A program made the position numbers and the translations under genes. 64,000 nt of DNA from Nocardia arthritidis NBRC 100137. GTDB taxonomy: Bacteria; Actinomycetota; Actinomycetes; Mycobacteriales; Mycobacteriaceae. The stretch is taken from the NCBI RefSeq assembly GCF_001612765.1, contig NZ_BDBB01000035.1, positions 30,658 through 94,657 on the forward strand, given 5' to 3'. Below are positions 33,336 through 41,250 of the stretch, one piece after another. The notes below the pieces were generated by a model, which did not search any database, was not told the DNA's origin, and was given only the letters and a program-made list of their open reading frames with translations. Positions within the stretch are counted from its first letter, which is position 1. Each line of letters opens with the position of its first letter.

Positions 33336-33698
33336 ATGGCCGAGGGCGCGCCGACTCTGGTCGCAATCTATGACGTGGGTTATCCGCAAGCGCGCCGAGT
33401 AGCCGAATTCAGGTTGGATCCCGGCGGTGGCGTGACGCTCACTGTGGCCGATCGCGACGGATGCCTGATGGCCGAAAGGCTGTACGAGCGCGGTGTCGAA
33501 GTCTTCGACCCGCCCGCGCGAATCATGCCGGACGACGGCCCGCTCTTCTTGCGTGCGTTGCTCGAGTCGCGGGCGATGAGTTACTACCGCGTCGTCGATG
33601 AAAGCCCGGACGAGCCGAAGCGGCTCAGCGCTCGCACCCCGTGGTCGGCGCGCCCGGCCTCGGGCTCGGATGGCGCGTCGGCGCCGCCCTCTCGGTGA
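33336..33698 (+). CDS. Hypothetical protein, partner of kinase-like protein
   Basis: A 120-residue protein with no family I recognise. The N-terminal ~90 residues look like a small mixed alpha/beta domain (LVAIYDVGYPQARRVAEFRL, then VTLTVADRDGCLMAERLYER). The last ~30 are proline/serine-rich and probably disordered. GAAGGTGAGGG precedes the ATG. Its stop overlaps the probable GTG start of the kinase-like gene (GTGA at 33695-33698), so the two are translationally coupled and their products may work together. Confidence 0.7.
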   Translation: MAEGAPTLVAIYDVGYPQARRVAEFRLDPGGGVTLTVADRDGCLMAERLYERGVEVFDPPARIMPDDGPLFLRALLESRAMSYYRVVDESPDEPKRLSARTPWSARPASGSDGASAPPSR

Positions 33699-34678
33699 GA
33701 GACAGTGTCACCCCTTTACTTCGCAACATCACCCGGCGCTTGACCAGAACCCTCGATCTGGGGACGCGGACGGCCGCGGGCACCTATCGGCGCACCGGTA
33801 GAACGCTGGACCTGGGCGCTCGTACCTTCCGGGAGGCCGACGAGCGATCGTCGCATCTGCTGGAAGAAGCGCGTACCCGGATACAGGTGCACCCGGCGCA
33901 GGCGGCGCGGCAGCGCACGTGGAATTACCAGGCCAGTGCCGCCGAATCCGCCATGCGCGCGCGTCGGCTCACCGACGACGTCGAGTTCGACGGCGACATG
34001 AGAGAAGCCGTGCAGAGGAGCTCGACCACGGTGCGGAAGATGCGTTCCGACGATGGCGAATTGAACATCTACAAACCGATTCATGGTGAGCAGTACGACT
34101 CGGGGTTGCCTTTCGTGCACGCTCCTGGTGCCCTGACGAGCCGGGAGATCGCGGCATACCGGGTCGACGAACTGCTCGGTTTCGGCAGGGTGCCGCCGAC
34201 CGCACGGACGGAGGGCGTAATCGGCCCCGACGGCAGAGCGTCCGGGCCCGGCATGATCCAGCAGTTCGTCGAGTCCAAGCCCGCCCGGGCGGTGGGCGAG
34301 TATCCCAAGGCTCAGCAACAGCAGGTCGCCGTACTCGACTACGTGATCGGCTCACTCGATCGTCATCCCGGCAACTATCGCACCGTCGAACGCGAAGGGC
34401 GGCTGGAGGTGGTCGCCATTGATCACGGTCGATCGTTTCCGATGTCGATGCGACCGCTCGAAGTGCAGATTGATTCCGACTTCGTCATGGCACAGAAGGG
34501 TCAGCGCCTCGAAGACGATGTGCTGCGTGCGGTCCAGAGCGTGGACATGGATCGCTTTCGGGAGGCGCTCGGAGACGCCGGTCTACACGGCAACGTCATC
34601 GACGGCGCGGTGACACGGCTGGAGAAGATGCGAGAGCTCGGCATGATCCCAGCCGATGCCAGGGCCCTGCCACCCTGA
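33695..34678 (+). CDS. PI3/4-kinase-like (atypical kinase fold) protein
   Basis: A 327-residue protein whose residues ~115-250 carry the motifs of the phosphatidylinositol-kinase-like/atypical kinase fold. These are NIYKPI (Lys127, ATP-contacting), SREIAAYRVDELLGF (helix Glu), the catalytic loop SLDRHPGNYR (Asp222, Asn227) and VVAIDHGRSFP (metal-binding Asp243). The N-terminal ~90 residues hold two copies of RTLDLG-x-RT (residues ~18-26 and ~37-45). Substrate is unknown: bacterial members may phosphorylate proteins or small molecules. The chosen start is GTG 33695, overlapping the upstream stop; an in-frame GTG at 33641 would overlap that gene by 58 nt. It converges on the DUF3291-like gene with an 8-bp gap. 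Confidence 0.75.
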   Translation: MRDSVTPLLRNITRRLTRTLDLGTRTAAGTYRRTGRTLDLGARTFREADERSSHLLEEARTRIQVHPAQAARQRTWNYQASAAESAMRARRLTDDVEFDGDMREAVQRSSTTVRKMRSDDGELNIYKPIHGEQYDSGLPFVHAPGALTSREIAAYRVDELLGFGRVPPTARTEGVIGPDGRASGPGMIQQFVESKPARAVGEYPKAQQQQVAVLDYVIGSLDRHPGNYRTVEREGRLEVVAIDHGRSFPMSMRPLEVQIDSDFVMAQKGQRLEDDVLRAVQSVDMDRFREALGDAGLHGNVIDGAVTRLEKMRELGMIPADARALPP

Positions 34679-34686
34679 TCGCAGGA

Positions 34687-35085
34687 TCACTCGGCCTGCG
34701 GATGCGGGCGCTGTTCGATCGTGTTCCGCGCCCGCGCCCACACCTCTCGGGGGTCGAACCGGGCGGCCTGCCACGAGTCGGTGGCGACTCGGACTCTGCC
34801 GCGCCACTTTCGCATGATGTCGGTGTGCACCGGCCACCGGACGAAACGCCGCATGTCCTGCTCGGTTTCCCACACCGAGATCGAGCCGCCGCGTGACTCC
34901 GACGGCCGAGCCCACAGCCACAGGCCGACCGCGCCGTGCATCACCGGCCAGTTCCGGCCCAGCCGCATCCCCGTCTTGTAGATCTCCTGGACGTCCTCTT
35001 CGGAGGTGGCGAGGAAGTCGGTGACGCTGACGAACACCGGGCCCGGCGCATCGCGTCGCGGCCCGGCTTGCCATGGCATGAGCAT
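34687..35085 (-). CDS. DUF3291-like alpha/beta-barrel protein
   Basis: A 132-residue protein in the preferred form. VFVSVTDFLATSEEDVQEIY, then SISVWETEQDMRRFVRWPVH followed by TDIMRKWRG, resemble the dimeric alpha/beta-barrel (antibiotic monooxygenase-like, DUF3291) group, often linked to heme or small-molecule handling. Function unknown. The start is uncertain. The frame is open to an ATG at 35163, giving 158 residues, but that codon lies inside a nested inverted repeat that looks like an operator, and it has no ribosome binding site. I therefore prefer the ATG at 35085, which also lacks a strong site. Confidence 0.7.
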   Translation of the reverse strand: MLMPWQAGPRRDAPGPVFVSVTDFLATSEEDVQEIYKTGMRLGRNWPVMHGAVGLWLWARPSESRGGSISVWETEQDMRRFVRWPVHTDIMRKWRGRVRVATDSWQAARFDPREVWARARNTIEQRPHPQAE

Positions 35086-35155
35086 GGTCCCGGTGGAGAA
35101 GGGCTGTTCATCGGACCCGCTGCGTTGATCGTCGGATTGGTGATCCACAGGGTTT

Positions 35156-35188
35156 GTAAGCATATGTAGATGATATGCAGATGCTTAC
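35156..35188. promoter_or_regulatory. Nested inverted repeats, putative operator
   Basis: Outer arms GTAAGCAT (35156-35163)/ATGCTTAC (35181-35188) and inner arms GCATAT (35160-35165)/ATATGC (35173-35178), all perfect, overlap within 33 bp of AT-rich sequence upstream of the DUF3291-like gene. The symmetry and base composition suggest a promoter/operator; the regulator is not evident nearby. Confidence 0.6.
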
Positions 35189-35352
35189 TTGTTTGCCAAC
35201 CCGCACTGCCGGTGTTGGCCGCGGAGACCTGCCGAAACCGAATGGCCGCTTCCGTGTCGACCACCGACGGTCGTGGTGTGACGCGCTGTCCCTCGCCGAG
35301 CGAGACTGTGTACCTCGCGTCGCTGAGCGATCAATCGGTCGACACCGCATCG

Positions 35353-36138
35353 TCAGCGCAGCTGATACGCCGATTCCCCGGGCGGCGGCGCCTCGAGACC
35401 TGACGGCAGTTGCTCGGTCGGAACGGTTTCCGTAGTGAGGCGTCCGTCGACCATCCGGTAGACGGCGTTCATTCGGTGTAGGTGGGAGCGGTCGTGGGTG
35501 ACCAGGAGCGTGGCGGCCGCGTGGTCGTGGGCAACCGACAGGATCAGGTCGATCACGGCCGCGCCGCGTTCGGTGTCCAGCGCGCTGGTGGGTTCGTCGA
35601 TCACCAGGAGAGACGGGGTGTTCATCAAGGCGCGGGCGATGTTCACTCGTTGCCGCTGTCCGCCGGACAGTTGCGCGGAGTGCTTGTCCCGCTGATCGGC
35701 GAGCCCGACCGAGTCCAGTAGGGCCAGTGCTCGATCGCGCGTCATGCGGCGATGTCGGCGCGAGGTGATGATCCGCTGGCCGAGGTGCGCCATCGCCTCG
35801 AGTTGCTCGACGGCGGTGAGCGCCGGGATCAGGTTCGGTTGCTGGAAGACGATGCCGATCGATGAGCGGCGCAGCGCCGCGGCTTCGCGACGGCTCACGG
35901 TGGCGAGATCGACTACCCCCTGCGGTGTTCCGAGTCGAACGTGCCCGGAGTCCGGGCGGATCAGGGTGGCGGTCACGGCCAGCAGGCTGGATTTGCCGGA
36001 GCCGGACGGGCCGGTGATGGCGGCGATCTCGCCGCCGTTGACGCGCAGGTTCACCCGGTCCAGCGCGGTGAGGCGGCCGGCGCCGTCGGGGTAGGTGAGT
36101 GTCACGTCCGCGAGGGTGAGTGTGGTGGTGGGTGTCAT
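35353..36138 (-). CDS. ABC transporter ATP-binding protein (MacB/LolD type)
   Basis: A 261-residue ABC ATPase. Walker A is GPSGSGKSS, the Q-loop region is IVFQQPNLIPALTAVEQLEA, the signature LSGGQRQRV, Walker B LLVIDEPTSALD and the switch His in THDRSH. It belongs with FtsX-like permeases in export or cell-envelope complexes. It lies ~190 bp downstream of the permease gene on the same strand and probably forms a transporter with it. The divergent two-component system at 37509 is the likely regulator, an arrangement common for antimicrobial-peptide or envelope-stress exporters. Confidence 0.93.
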   Translation of the reverse strand: MTPTTTLTLADVTLTYPDGAGRLTALDRVNLRVNGGEIAAITGPSGSGKSSLLAVTATLIRPDSGHVRLGTPQGVVDLATVSRREAAALRRSSIGIVFQQPNLIPALTAVEQLEAMAHLGQRIITSRRHRRMTRDRALALLDSVGLADQRDKHSAQLSGGQRQRVNIARALMNTPSLLVIDEPTSALDTERGAAVIDLILSVAHDHAAATLLVTHDRSHLHRMNAVYRMVDGRLTTETVPTEQLPSGLEAPPPGESAYQLR

Positions 36139-36331
36139 CTCGGATCTCCGGTGCTGTGGGCGGTGGTGCGGACCAGCGGGCCGTTCTGGTGTTCCGCCGG
36201 CGGGTGATCCGCACCGGCGGGGGCGTTCGGGTGGTCGGTCGGCGGGTGATCCATCTGCGGTGGTAGAGGCCGCACGCCGCCGGAAGGGGAAGGGCGGCTC
36301 GGGGATTCAGCGGCCGGGGTGGCGCGGTGAT

Positions 36332-37378
36332 TCAACGGCCCGCCCCGAGTGCGGTGAGCGGGTCCGCGGTGAACAGGAAGCGCAGGGCGAATGCCGCGCC
36401 GAGCAGGCCGAGGAGGATCAGGGCGGCCGCGGGGAGCAGCGTCGTGGCCGGGCTCGACACGAACGGCACCGCGTCGCCGAGCAGTGTCGCCGCGGCGACG
36501 GTGATCCCCAGGCCGGTCGCGACCCCGGCGGCGAGCACGATCGCGGCCTGGACGAGGGCGTCGCGGACGAGAGAACCCGAGGTCGCGCCCAATGCCTTCA
36601 GCGTGGCGATGTCGGGCATCCGCTGCATCGTCCAGACGGTGAAGAACGAGCCGATCACCAGCGCGGAGATGGCGAACAGCAGGACTGTCATCAGGGTGAG
36701 CGAGCCGTTCTCGGCCCGGTAGGAACCGATCGCCGACCGCGCCTCGGACAGGTCGGTGGTCCTGGTGTGCGCGGAGGCGTTCACCGCCGCCCGATCAGCC
36801 GCCCCCGACACGGCGAGCACGGTGGCCGCGCCGGAACGAGGGTTGAGCGCCTGCCAGTCGGCGAGCGTCGTCCAGACCACCGGCGCGTGGCTGTACCAGT
36901 CGTCGCCGCGTACGACCGACACGGTGAAGGCGCGCCCGCCGATGACCACGGAATCGCCCGCTCCGGCGTCGAGCTCGTGGGCGGCGCCGGTACTGAGCTC
37001 CACCGTCCCCGCTTCGGTCGCTGAACGATTGCCGAATCCCGCTTCGGTGCCGAAGACTGCGATCTGCGCGGGAGCGCGGCCGTCCCGTCCGGCCTTGCTC
37101 CGGGCTATGCCGATCGGCGTCACCGCGCTCGCGGCGGACCGCCACGTCGCGATCTGGTCCTCGGTCAGCACCGATCCGTCGAACGAGGGGTCGCCGCCCG
37201 TGTCGGCGAAGACCAGGGTGTCTCCCGGCAGGGACTCCACAGCCGAGACGTTCCGGTGCGCGAGACCGGCGGTGAGTCCACCGAGGAAGCTCACCAGCAA
37301 TGCCACCAGCGTGACCACGAGTGTGATCAGGACGAAACGGCCTCGTGCGGCGCGAAGATCTCGGAGTGCGAGGAACAT
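36332..37378 (-). CDS. ABC transporter permease, FtsX-like
   Basis: A 348-residue membrane protein. It has one N-terminal membrane helix (FVLITLVVTLVALLVSFLGG), a ~200-residue extracytoplasmic domain, then three C-terminal helices (LLFAISALVIGSFFTVWTMQ; the QAAIVLAAGVATGLGITVAA region; LLPAAALILLGLLGAAFALR). This is the FtsX/MacB four-helix layout. RMPDIATLKALGATSGSLVRD matches the conserved segment of FtsX-like permeases. The start at 37378 has GGTGGAG upstream. The upstream intergenic region holds an imperfect inverted repeat (37441-37470). Partner ATPase at 35353-36138. Confidence 0.9.
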   Translation of the reverse strand: MFLALRDLRAARGRFVLITLVVTLVALLVSFLGGLTAGLAHRNVSAVESLPGDTLVFADTGGDPSFDGSVLTEDQIATWRSAASAVTPIGIARSKAGRDGRAPAQIAVFGTEAGFGNRSATEAGTVELSTGAAHELDAGAGDSVVIGGRAFTVSVVRGDDWYSHAPVVWTTLADWQALNPRSGAATVLAVSGAADRAAVNASAHTRTTDLSEARSAIGSYRAENGSLTLMTVLLFAISALVIGSFFTVWTMQRMPDIATLKALGATSGSLVRDALVQAAIVLAAGVATGLGITVAAATLLGDAVPFVSSPATTLLPAAALILLGLLGAAFALRFLFTADPLTALGAGR

Positions 37379-37440
37379 GTCTCCACCCTCGCGCGGCGCG
37401 AGCCCGCGTCCATCGCGCCGGGGAAGGAAGCGCGGGTGGG

Positions 37441-37470
37441 CGAAAGTCGGTGGTCGTTTTCCACCTTTCG
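37441..37470. promoter_or_regulatory. Bulged inverted repeat in divergent ABC/two-component region
   Basis: CGAAA-GTC-GGTGG, 7-nt loop, CCACC-TTTCG: two arm segments of 5 bp each pair perfectly with a 3-nt bulge on the left. It lies in the 130-bp space between the permease and the histidine kinase starts. It is a candidate response-regulator site or 5' leader hairpin. Confidence 0.4.
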
Positions 37471-37508
37471 ATGGATGCCACGGCAATAGCCGTACATAAG
37501 CTGGCTGC

Positions 37509-38750
37509 GTGCACCCGTCTCCGCTCACCCCCGTCTTCACCACGCTGCGGCTCGGTCTGCACGTGCTGATGGCGGGTTTGGCGGGGGTGGTCGCGGTGCG
37601 CGCGCTGCTACCCGGCGCCGCGTATCCGGCCGCGATCACGAGCCTCACCGCCGCATTCCTGGCGACGTACTTCGCGGGCGCGGTGGCGGCCGGAAGACGG
37701 CGCGCGATCTGGATGTGGCTCGGCGCGTTGACCGCGCTCTGGCTCGGGCTCGTCGCGCTCGCGCCGGACGCAGGCTACCTCGCGTTCGGCCTGTTCTTCC
37801 TCTATCTGCATCTGCTGGCGCGTCCGTGGAATCTCTGCGCCGTCGCCGCCGCGACCACCGTGGCGGTAGTGGGCTTCGGCCTGCATCGTGGCTGGTCGGT
37901 GGCCGGTGTCGTCGGGCCGGTGATCGGAGCGGCCGTCGCGGTCGGCATCGGGCTCGGCTATCAGGCGCTGTTCCGTGAGGCGGCCGAACGGCAGCGGCTG
38001 ATCGACGAATTACTCCGCGCCAGAGCGATATTGGCCGACCGGGAGCGCACGGCGGGCAAGCTCGCCGAGCGGGAGCGGCTGGCCGCCGAGATCCACGACA
38101 CGGTGGCGCAGGGATTGAGTTCCATTCAACTGTTGCTGCACGCCGTCGAGCAGGAAGCGCCGGATCACCCGGCGGTGCACCGGATTCGGCTGGCCAGGGA
38201 AGCGGCGGCGGAGAACCTCGCCGAAACCAGGAAACTCATCGCCGAGCTGGCTCCCGCCGCGCTGGAGGGACAATCCTTGGTCCAGGCGCTGGAGCGGATC
38301 ACTGTGCGCGCCGAAGCTCCCGGCCTGGAAACCCGGTTCGTGGTGGAGGGGCCGCCGGAGCGACTGCCGATGCCGATCGAGGCCGCGCTGCTCCGGATCG
38401 CGCAGGGCGCGGTCTCGAACGTGATCCGCCACGCCGGGGCGAGCCGGATGCGCGTGACGCTCACCTACGCGGACGACTCGATCCATCTCGACGTGGTCGA
38501 CGACGGGGTTGGCATCGCACCCGACCTACTCGAGCGAAGCCCGTCGGGATCGTTCGGGCTCGCCGCGATGCGGTCGCGGGTCCACGAGCAGGGCGGCGTC
38601 CTGGCTGTCGAGTCCGAACCCGGGCACACGGCGGTCACCGTGTCCTTTCCGCTCGACCCGGGCACTCCGGATTCCGCCGACCCGCCGGCCCGGGAGGCGC
38701 GCGTGCGAGGCGCGAGGCGGCGGGACAGAGATACGGAGGGGCGCGAGTGA
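37509..38750 (+). CDS. Sensor histidine kinase (NarL-type two-component system)
   Basis: A 413-residue sensor kinase with about five hydrophobic segments in the first 155 residues. A HisKA_3 dimerisation/phosphoacceptor helix follows, with His196 in RERLAAEIHDTVAQGLSSIQ, then a HATPase domain with ISN/N-box-like AQGAVSNVIRHAGAS and the G-box VVDDGVGI. The C-terminus is Arg/Asp/Glu-rich. It lacks a large extracellular domain, so the signal is probably sensed in or near the membrane. It starts at GTG and its stop overlaps the response-regulator start (GTGA, 4 nt). Divergent from the ABC exporter. Confidence 0.93.
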   Translation: MHPSPLTPVFTTLRLGLHVLMAGLAGVVAVRALLPGAAYPAAITSLTAAFLATYFAGAVAAGRRRAIWMWLGALTALWLGLVALAPDAGYLAFGLFFLYLHLLARPWNLCAVAAATTVAVVGFGLHRGWSVAGVVGPVIGAAVAVGIGLGYQALFREAAERQRLIDELLRARAILADRERTAGKLAERERLAAEIHDTVAQGLSSIQLLLHAVEQEAPDHPAVHRIRLAREAAAENLAETRKLIAELAPAALEGQSLVQALERITVRAEAPGLETRFVVEGPPERLPMPIEAALLRIAQGAVSNVIRHAGASRMRVTLTYADDSIHLDVVDDGVGIAPDLLERSPSGSFGLAAMRSRVHEQGGVLAVESEPGHTAVTVSFPLDPGTPDSADPPAREARVRGARRRDRDTEGRE

Positions 38751-39364
38751 TCCGCCTGTTGCTCGCCGACGACCACGCGATCGTCCGAGCCGGATTGCGC
38801 GCGCTGCTGGACGTCGCCGACGACATCACCGTCGTGGGCGAGGCGGCCACCGCGGAGGCGGCTGTCGCGTTCTGCGCGACCACTCCGGTCGACCTGGTGC
38901 TGATGGACCTGAGCTTCGGGTCCGGCCGGTCGGGGGCCGACGCGACCGCTCGGCTGCGCGAGCTGGCGACCCCGCCGAACGTCCTCGTGGTCACCAACTA
39001 CGACACCGACGCCGACATCCTCGGCGCCATCGAAGCGGGCGCCTGCGGCTACATCCTCAAGGACACGCCGCCCGCCGAACTGCTCGCCGCCGTCCGGTCG
39101 GCCGCGACGGGCGACAGCGTGCTCTCGCCCGCGGTGGCTTCCAAGCTGATGACCAGGGTGCGTCGCGCCGACACCACGCTGAGCCGGCGCGAGATCGAGG
39201 TGTTGCGGCTGGTCTCCGACGGCCGGTCCAACCGCGAGATCGCCAAGCAGCTGTTCCTCAGCGAGACCACCGTCAAATCCCACCTGGTGCACATCTACGG
39301 CAAACTCGGCGTGCGCTCGCGCACCTCCGCCGTGGCGCGGGCACGCGAGCGCGGCATGCTGTGA
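38747..39364 (+). CDS. NarL/LuxR-type response regulator
   Basis: A 205-residue response regulator. The receiver domain has the acidic pair LLADDH and phosphoacceptor Asp54 in VDLVLMDLSFG, with Lys in YILKDTPP. The LuxR-type HTH covers residues ~143-195 (LSRREIEVLRLVSDGRSNRE, then LFLSETTVKSHLVHIYGKLG). It is coupled to the kinase gene by a 4-nt overlap. Likely target: the divergent ABC exporter genes and its own operon. Confidence 0.95.
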   Translation: MIRLLLADDHAIVRAGLRALLDVADDITVVGEAATAEAAVAFCATTPVDLVLMDLSFGSGRSGADATARLRELATPPNVLVVTNYDTDADILGAIEAGACGYILKDTPPAELLAAVRSAATGDSVLSPAVASKLMTRVRRADTTLSRREIEVLRLVSDGRSNREIAKQLFLSETTVKSHLVHIYGKLGVRSRTSAVARARERGML

Positions 39365-39394
39365 CGCCGCCCGGTCGCGACCTAGGGTGAGCGG

Positions 39395-39820
39395 ATGGCC
39401 TCTCTCTCCGATCCCGAAATCCGCGAGTTCCTCTCCCACGGCACCCGTACCGGCAAGGTGGCGTTCGTGACCGCCGACGGCAGGCCGATGGTGACGCCGG
39501 TGTGGTTCGTCGTCGAGGGCGACGAGCTGGTCTTCAACACCGGCAAGTCCACCGCGAAGGGCAAGGCATTCACCAGGGACGGACGTATCGCGGTGTGTGT
39601 GGACCTGGAGGAGCCGCCGTATGGGTCGGTCCAGCTGCGGGGCACGGTCACGCTCTCGGAAGACCCTGACGAACTGCTGCGCACCGCCACCGAGATCGGC
39701 GGGCGGTACATGGGCGCGGACCGCGCCGAGGAATTCGGCAAGCGCAACGGCGTCCCCGGCGAATTCGTCGTCCGACTCCGGCCCGACAAGGTGATCGCCC
39801 ACTTCGACGCCACCGCCTGA
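39395..39820 (+). CDS. PPOX-class F420/flavin-dependent oxidoreductase
   Basis: A 141-residue split beta-barrel protein of the pyridoxamine-phosphate-oxidase-like superfamily, actinobacterial F420-dependent PPOX group. ATADGRP-type VAFVTADGRPMVTPVWFVVE is followed by FNTGKSTAKGKAFTRDGRIA and a C-terminal RLRPDKVIAHF. Substrate unknown; relatives reduce or oxidise small aromatic or tetrapyrrole compounds. It starts 31 nt behind the response regulator and may be carried on the same transcript by readthrough. Confidence 0.87.
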   Translation: MASLSDPEIREFLSHGTRTGKVAFVTADGRPMVTPVWFVVEGDELVFNTGKSTAKGKAFTRDGRIAVCVDLEEPPYGSVQLRGTVTLSEDPDELLRTATEIGGRYMGADRAEEFGKRNGVPGEFVVRLRPDKVIAHFDATA

Positions 39821-39975
39821 GCGGCCGGTCGGGCGTCGCCGTTCCGAACGTCTCGCACAGCTGTCCGGCGGGCAGGGGTATCGAGTGAACAGCACCCGTG
39901 CCGCGATGAACCCTGTGCCGTGCTCGGTGTCGGTCGCCGGGTGGGCGATGTGCGGCGGTCAATACACTCGCGCGC

Positions 39976-40743
39976 ATGACCGTGCACTTCATCGGGGCCG
40001 GGCCGGGCGCGGCCGATCTGCTGACGGTGCGCGCGGTCGAGTTGCTGCGCGCGTCGCCGGTGTGCCTGTACGCGGGGACCTATCTGGATTCGGGCGTGCT
40101 GGCGTACTGCGCGCCGGACGCGGAGTTGGTCGACACCCAGCACCTGGACCTCGATCAGATCGTCGAGCGCTTGGTGCGCGCGGACCGCGCGGGCCAGGAC
40201 GTGGCCCGCTTGTGCTCGGGCGATCCGTCGCTGTACTCGGCGCTGACCGAGCAGACCCGCAGGCTCGACGCGCACGGGGTGCCGTGGGATGTCACGCCGG
40301 GCGTGCCCGCCTATGCCGCCGCGGCGGCGGTGCTCGGCGCGGAGCTGACGGTGCCTGAACTGGTGCAGTCCGTGGTGCTGACCCGCACCCAGGCCCGCTC
40401 CACCGCGATGCCCGAGTCCGAAGCGCTGGCGAACTTCGCCGCCACCGGCGCCACGCTCGCGCTGCACTTGGCCATCACCCGCGTCCGCGCCCTGGCCGCC
40501 GAACTGAGCGCCGACTACGGCCCGGACTGCCCGGTCGCCGTCGTCTACCGCGCCAGCCAGCCCGAGCAGCTGATCCTGCGCGGAACTTTGGCCGACATCG
40601 CCGACCAGGTCGAGGCCGCCGGACTGCGGCAAGCGGCGGTCATCCTGGTGGGCCGCGCGCTCACGCCCGCTGTGTCGTGCGTGGAATCCCACCTCTACGA
40701 CCCTGTACGCGTGCGTGGATCGGCAGGTGGGTCGCGTGAATAG
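39976..40743 (+). CDS. cobM: Precorrin-4 C11-methyltransferase
   Basis: A 255-residue SAM-dependent tetrapyrrole methylase of cobalamin biosynthesis that methylates precorrin-4 at C11. Family features are FIGAGPGAADLLTVRA at the N-terminus, CLYAGTYLD, RLCSGDPSLYSA, TPGVPAYAAAAAVLG and the C-terminal VYRASQPEQLILRGTLADI. The ATG at 39976 directly precedes the glycine-rich start of the family. No other cobalamin gene is in the window, so cobM is detached from the rest of the pathway here. It follows the PPOX gene by 155 bp. Confidence 0.94.
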   Translation: MTVHFIGAGPGAADLLTVRAVELLRASPVCLYAGTYLDSGVLAYCAPDAELVDTQHLDLDQIVERLVRADRAGQDVARLCSGDPSLYSALTEQTRRLDAHGVPWDVTPGVPAYAAAAAVLGAELTVPELVQSVVLTRTQARSTAMPESEALANFAATGATLALHLAITRVRALAAELSADYGPDCPVAVVYRASQPEQLILRGTLADIADQVEAAGLRQAAVILVGRALTPAVSCVESHLYDPVRVRGSAGGSRE

Positions 40744-41250
40744 CGGACTGTGACCCGCTGTCTGTCGGTCAGCGGTCGCGGCGAGCGCGGGCGGGGAGCC
40801 AATGGCGCCGCGGTGATCTTGGTCGCGGTGCTCGTTCGGTGACGGCAGCTGCCGTAGGCACCCGCCTTCGTCGGCGCGAAAGTGCCGGATGGTGCATCCG
40901 TGACGCATGTGAGAACCGCAACATCCGTCTGGCAAACCCGTTGCGGCGCATCTGCCAGCGGTAATGCTCGACAGCTATGAAGGCTGGTTGGTCGGGTGCC
41001 GGGGGCGACGGTAGATTGATCCGGTGATTCGCAAAGAAGGTCCCGGCGGAGCCGGTCGGTGGGTTCTGGGCACGGTCGAGCCCATGTAACAAGCCCGGCC
41101 TGTTGGACAGATAGTTCAAATGAACATTTTTTGCCTGATTTGATGTGAGAACTCAACCTGGAGACGCAGGCGCCACGCTCGGATAGGTGCGCGTCCCCTC
41201 CGGGTGTGGTCGGGGAGCGCTTGCGTGGTGTTCCGGAAGCGAGGTTACGG
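40744..41250. other. Intergenic region upstream of the giant NRPS gene
   Basis: 507 bp with no supported gene. It contains GGATG-GTG-CATCC (40887-40899) and, in an AT-rich stretch of about 41100-41155, the palindrome GTTCA-AA-TGAAC (41114-41125), a good candidate operator for the NRPS promoter. Frame 1 is closed by a TGA at 41146-41148. Confidence 0.5.
41114..41125. promoter_or_regulatory. Palindrome GTTCAAATGAAC upstream of NRPS gene
   Basis: Perfect 5-bp arms around AA, about 125 bp before the chosen NRPS start and inside the only AT-rich stretch of the intergenic region. Putative operator or promoter element; the regulator is unknown. Confidence 0.45.

Noticed and set aside
36139..36331. 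Repeated GGCGGGTGATCC stretches between ABC ATPase and permease genes
   Set aside because: Two short imperfect copies in a proline/glycine-type GC-rich spacer: no symmetry and no array.
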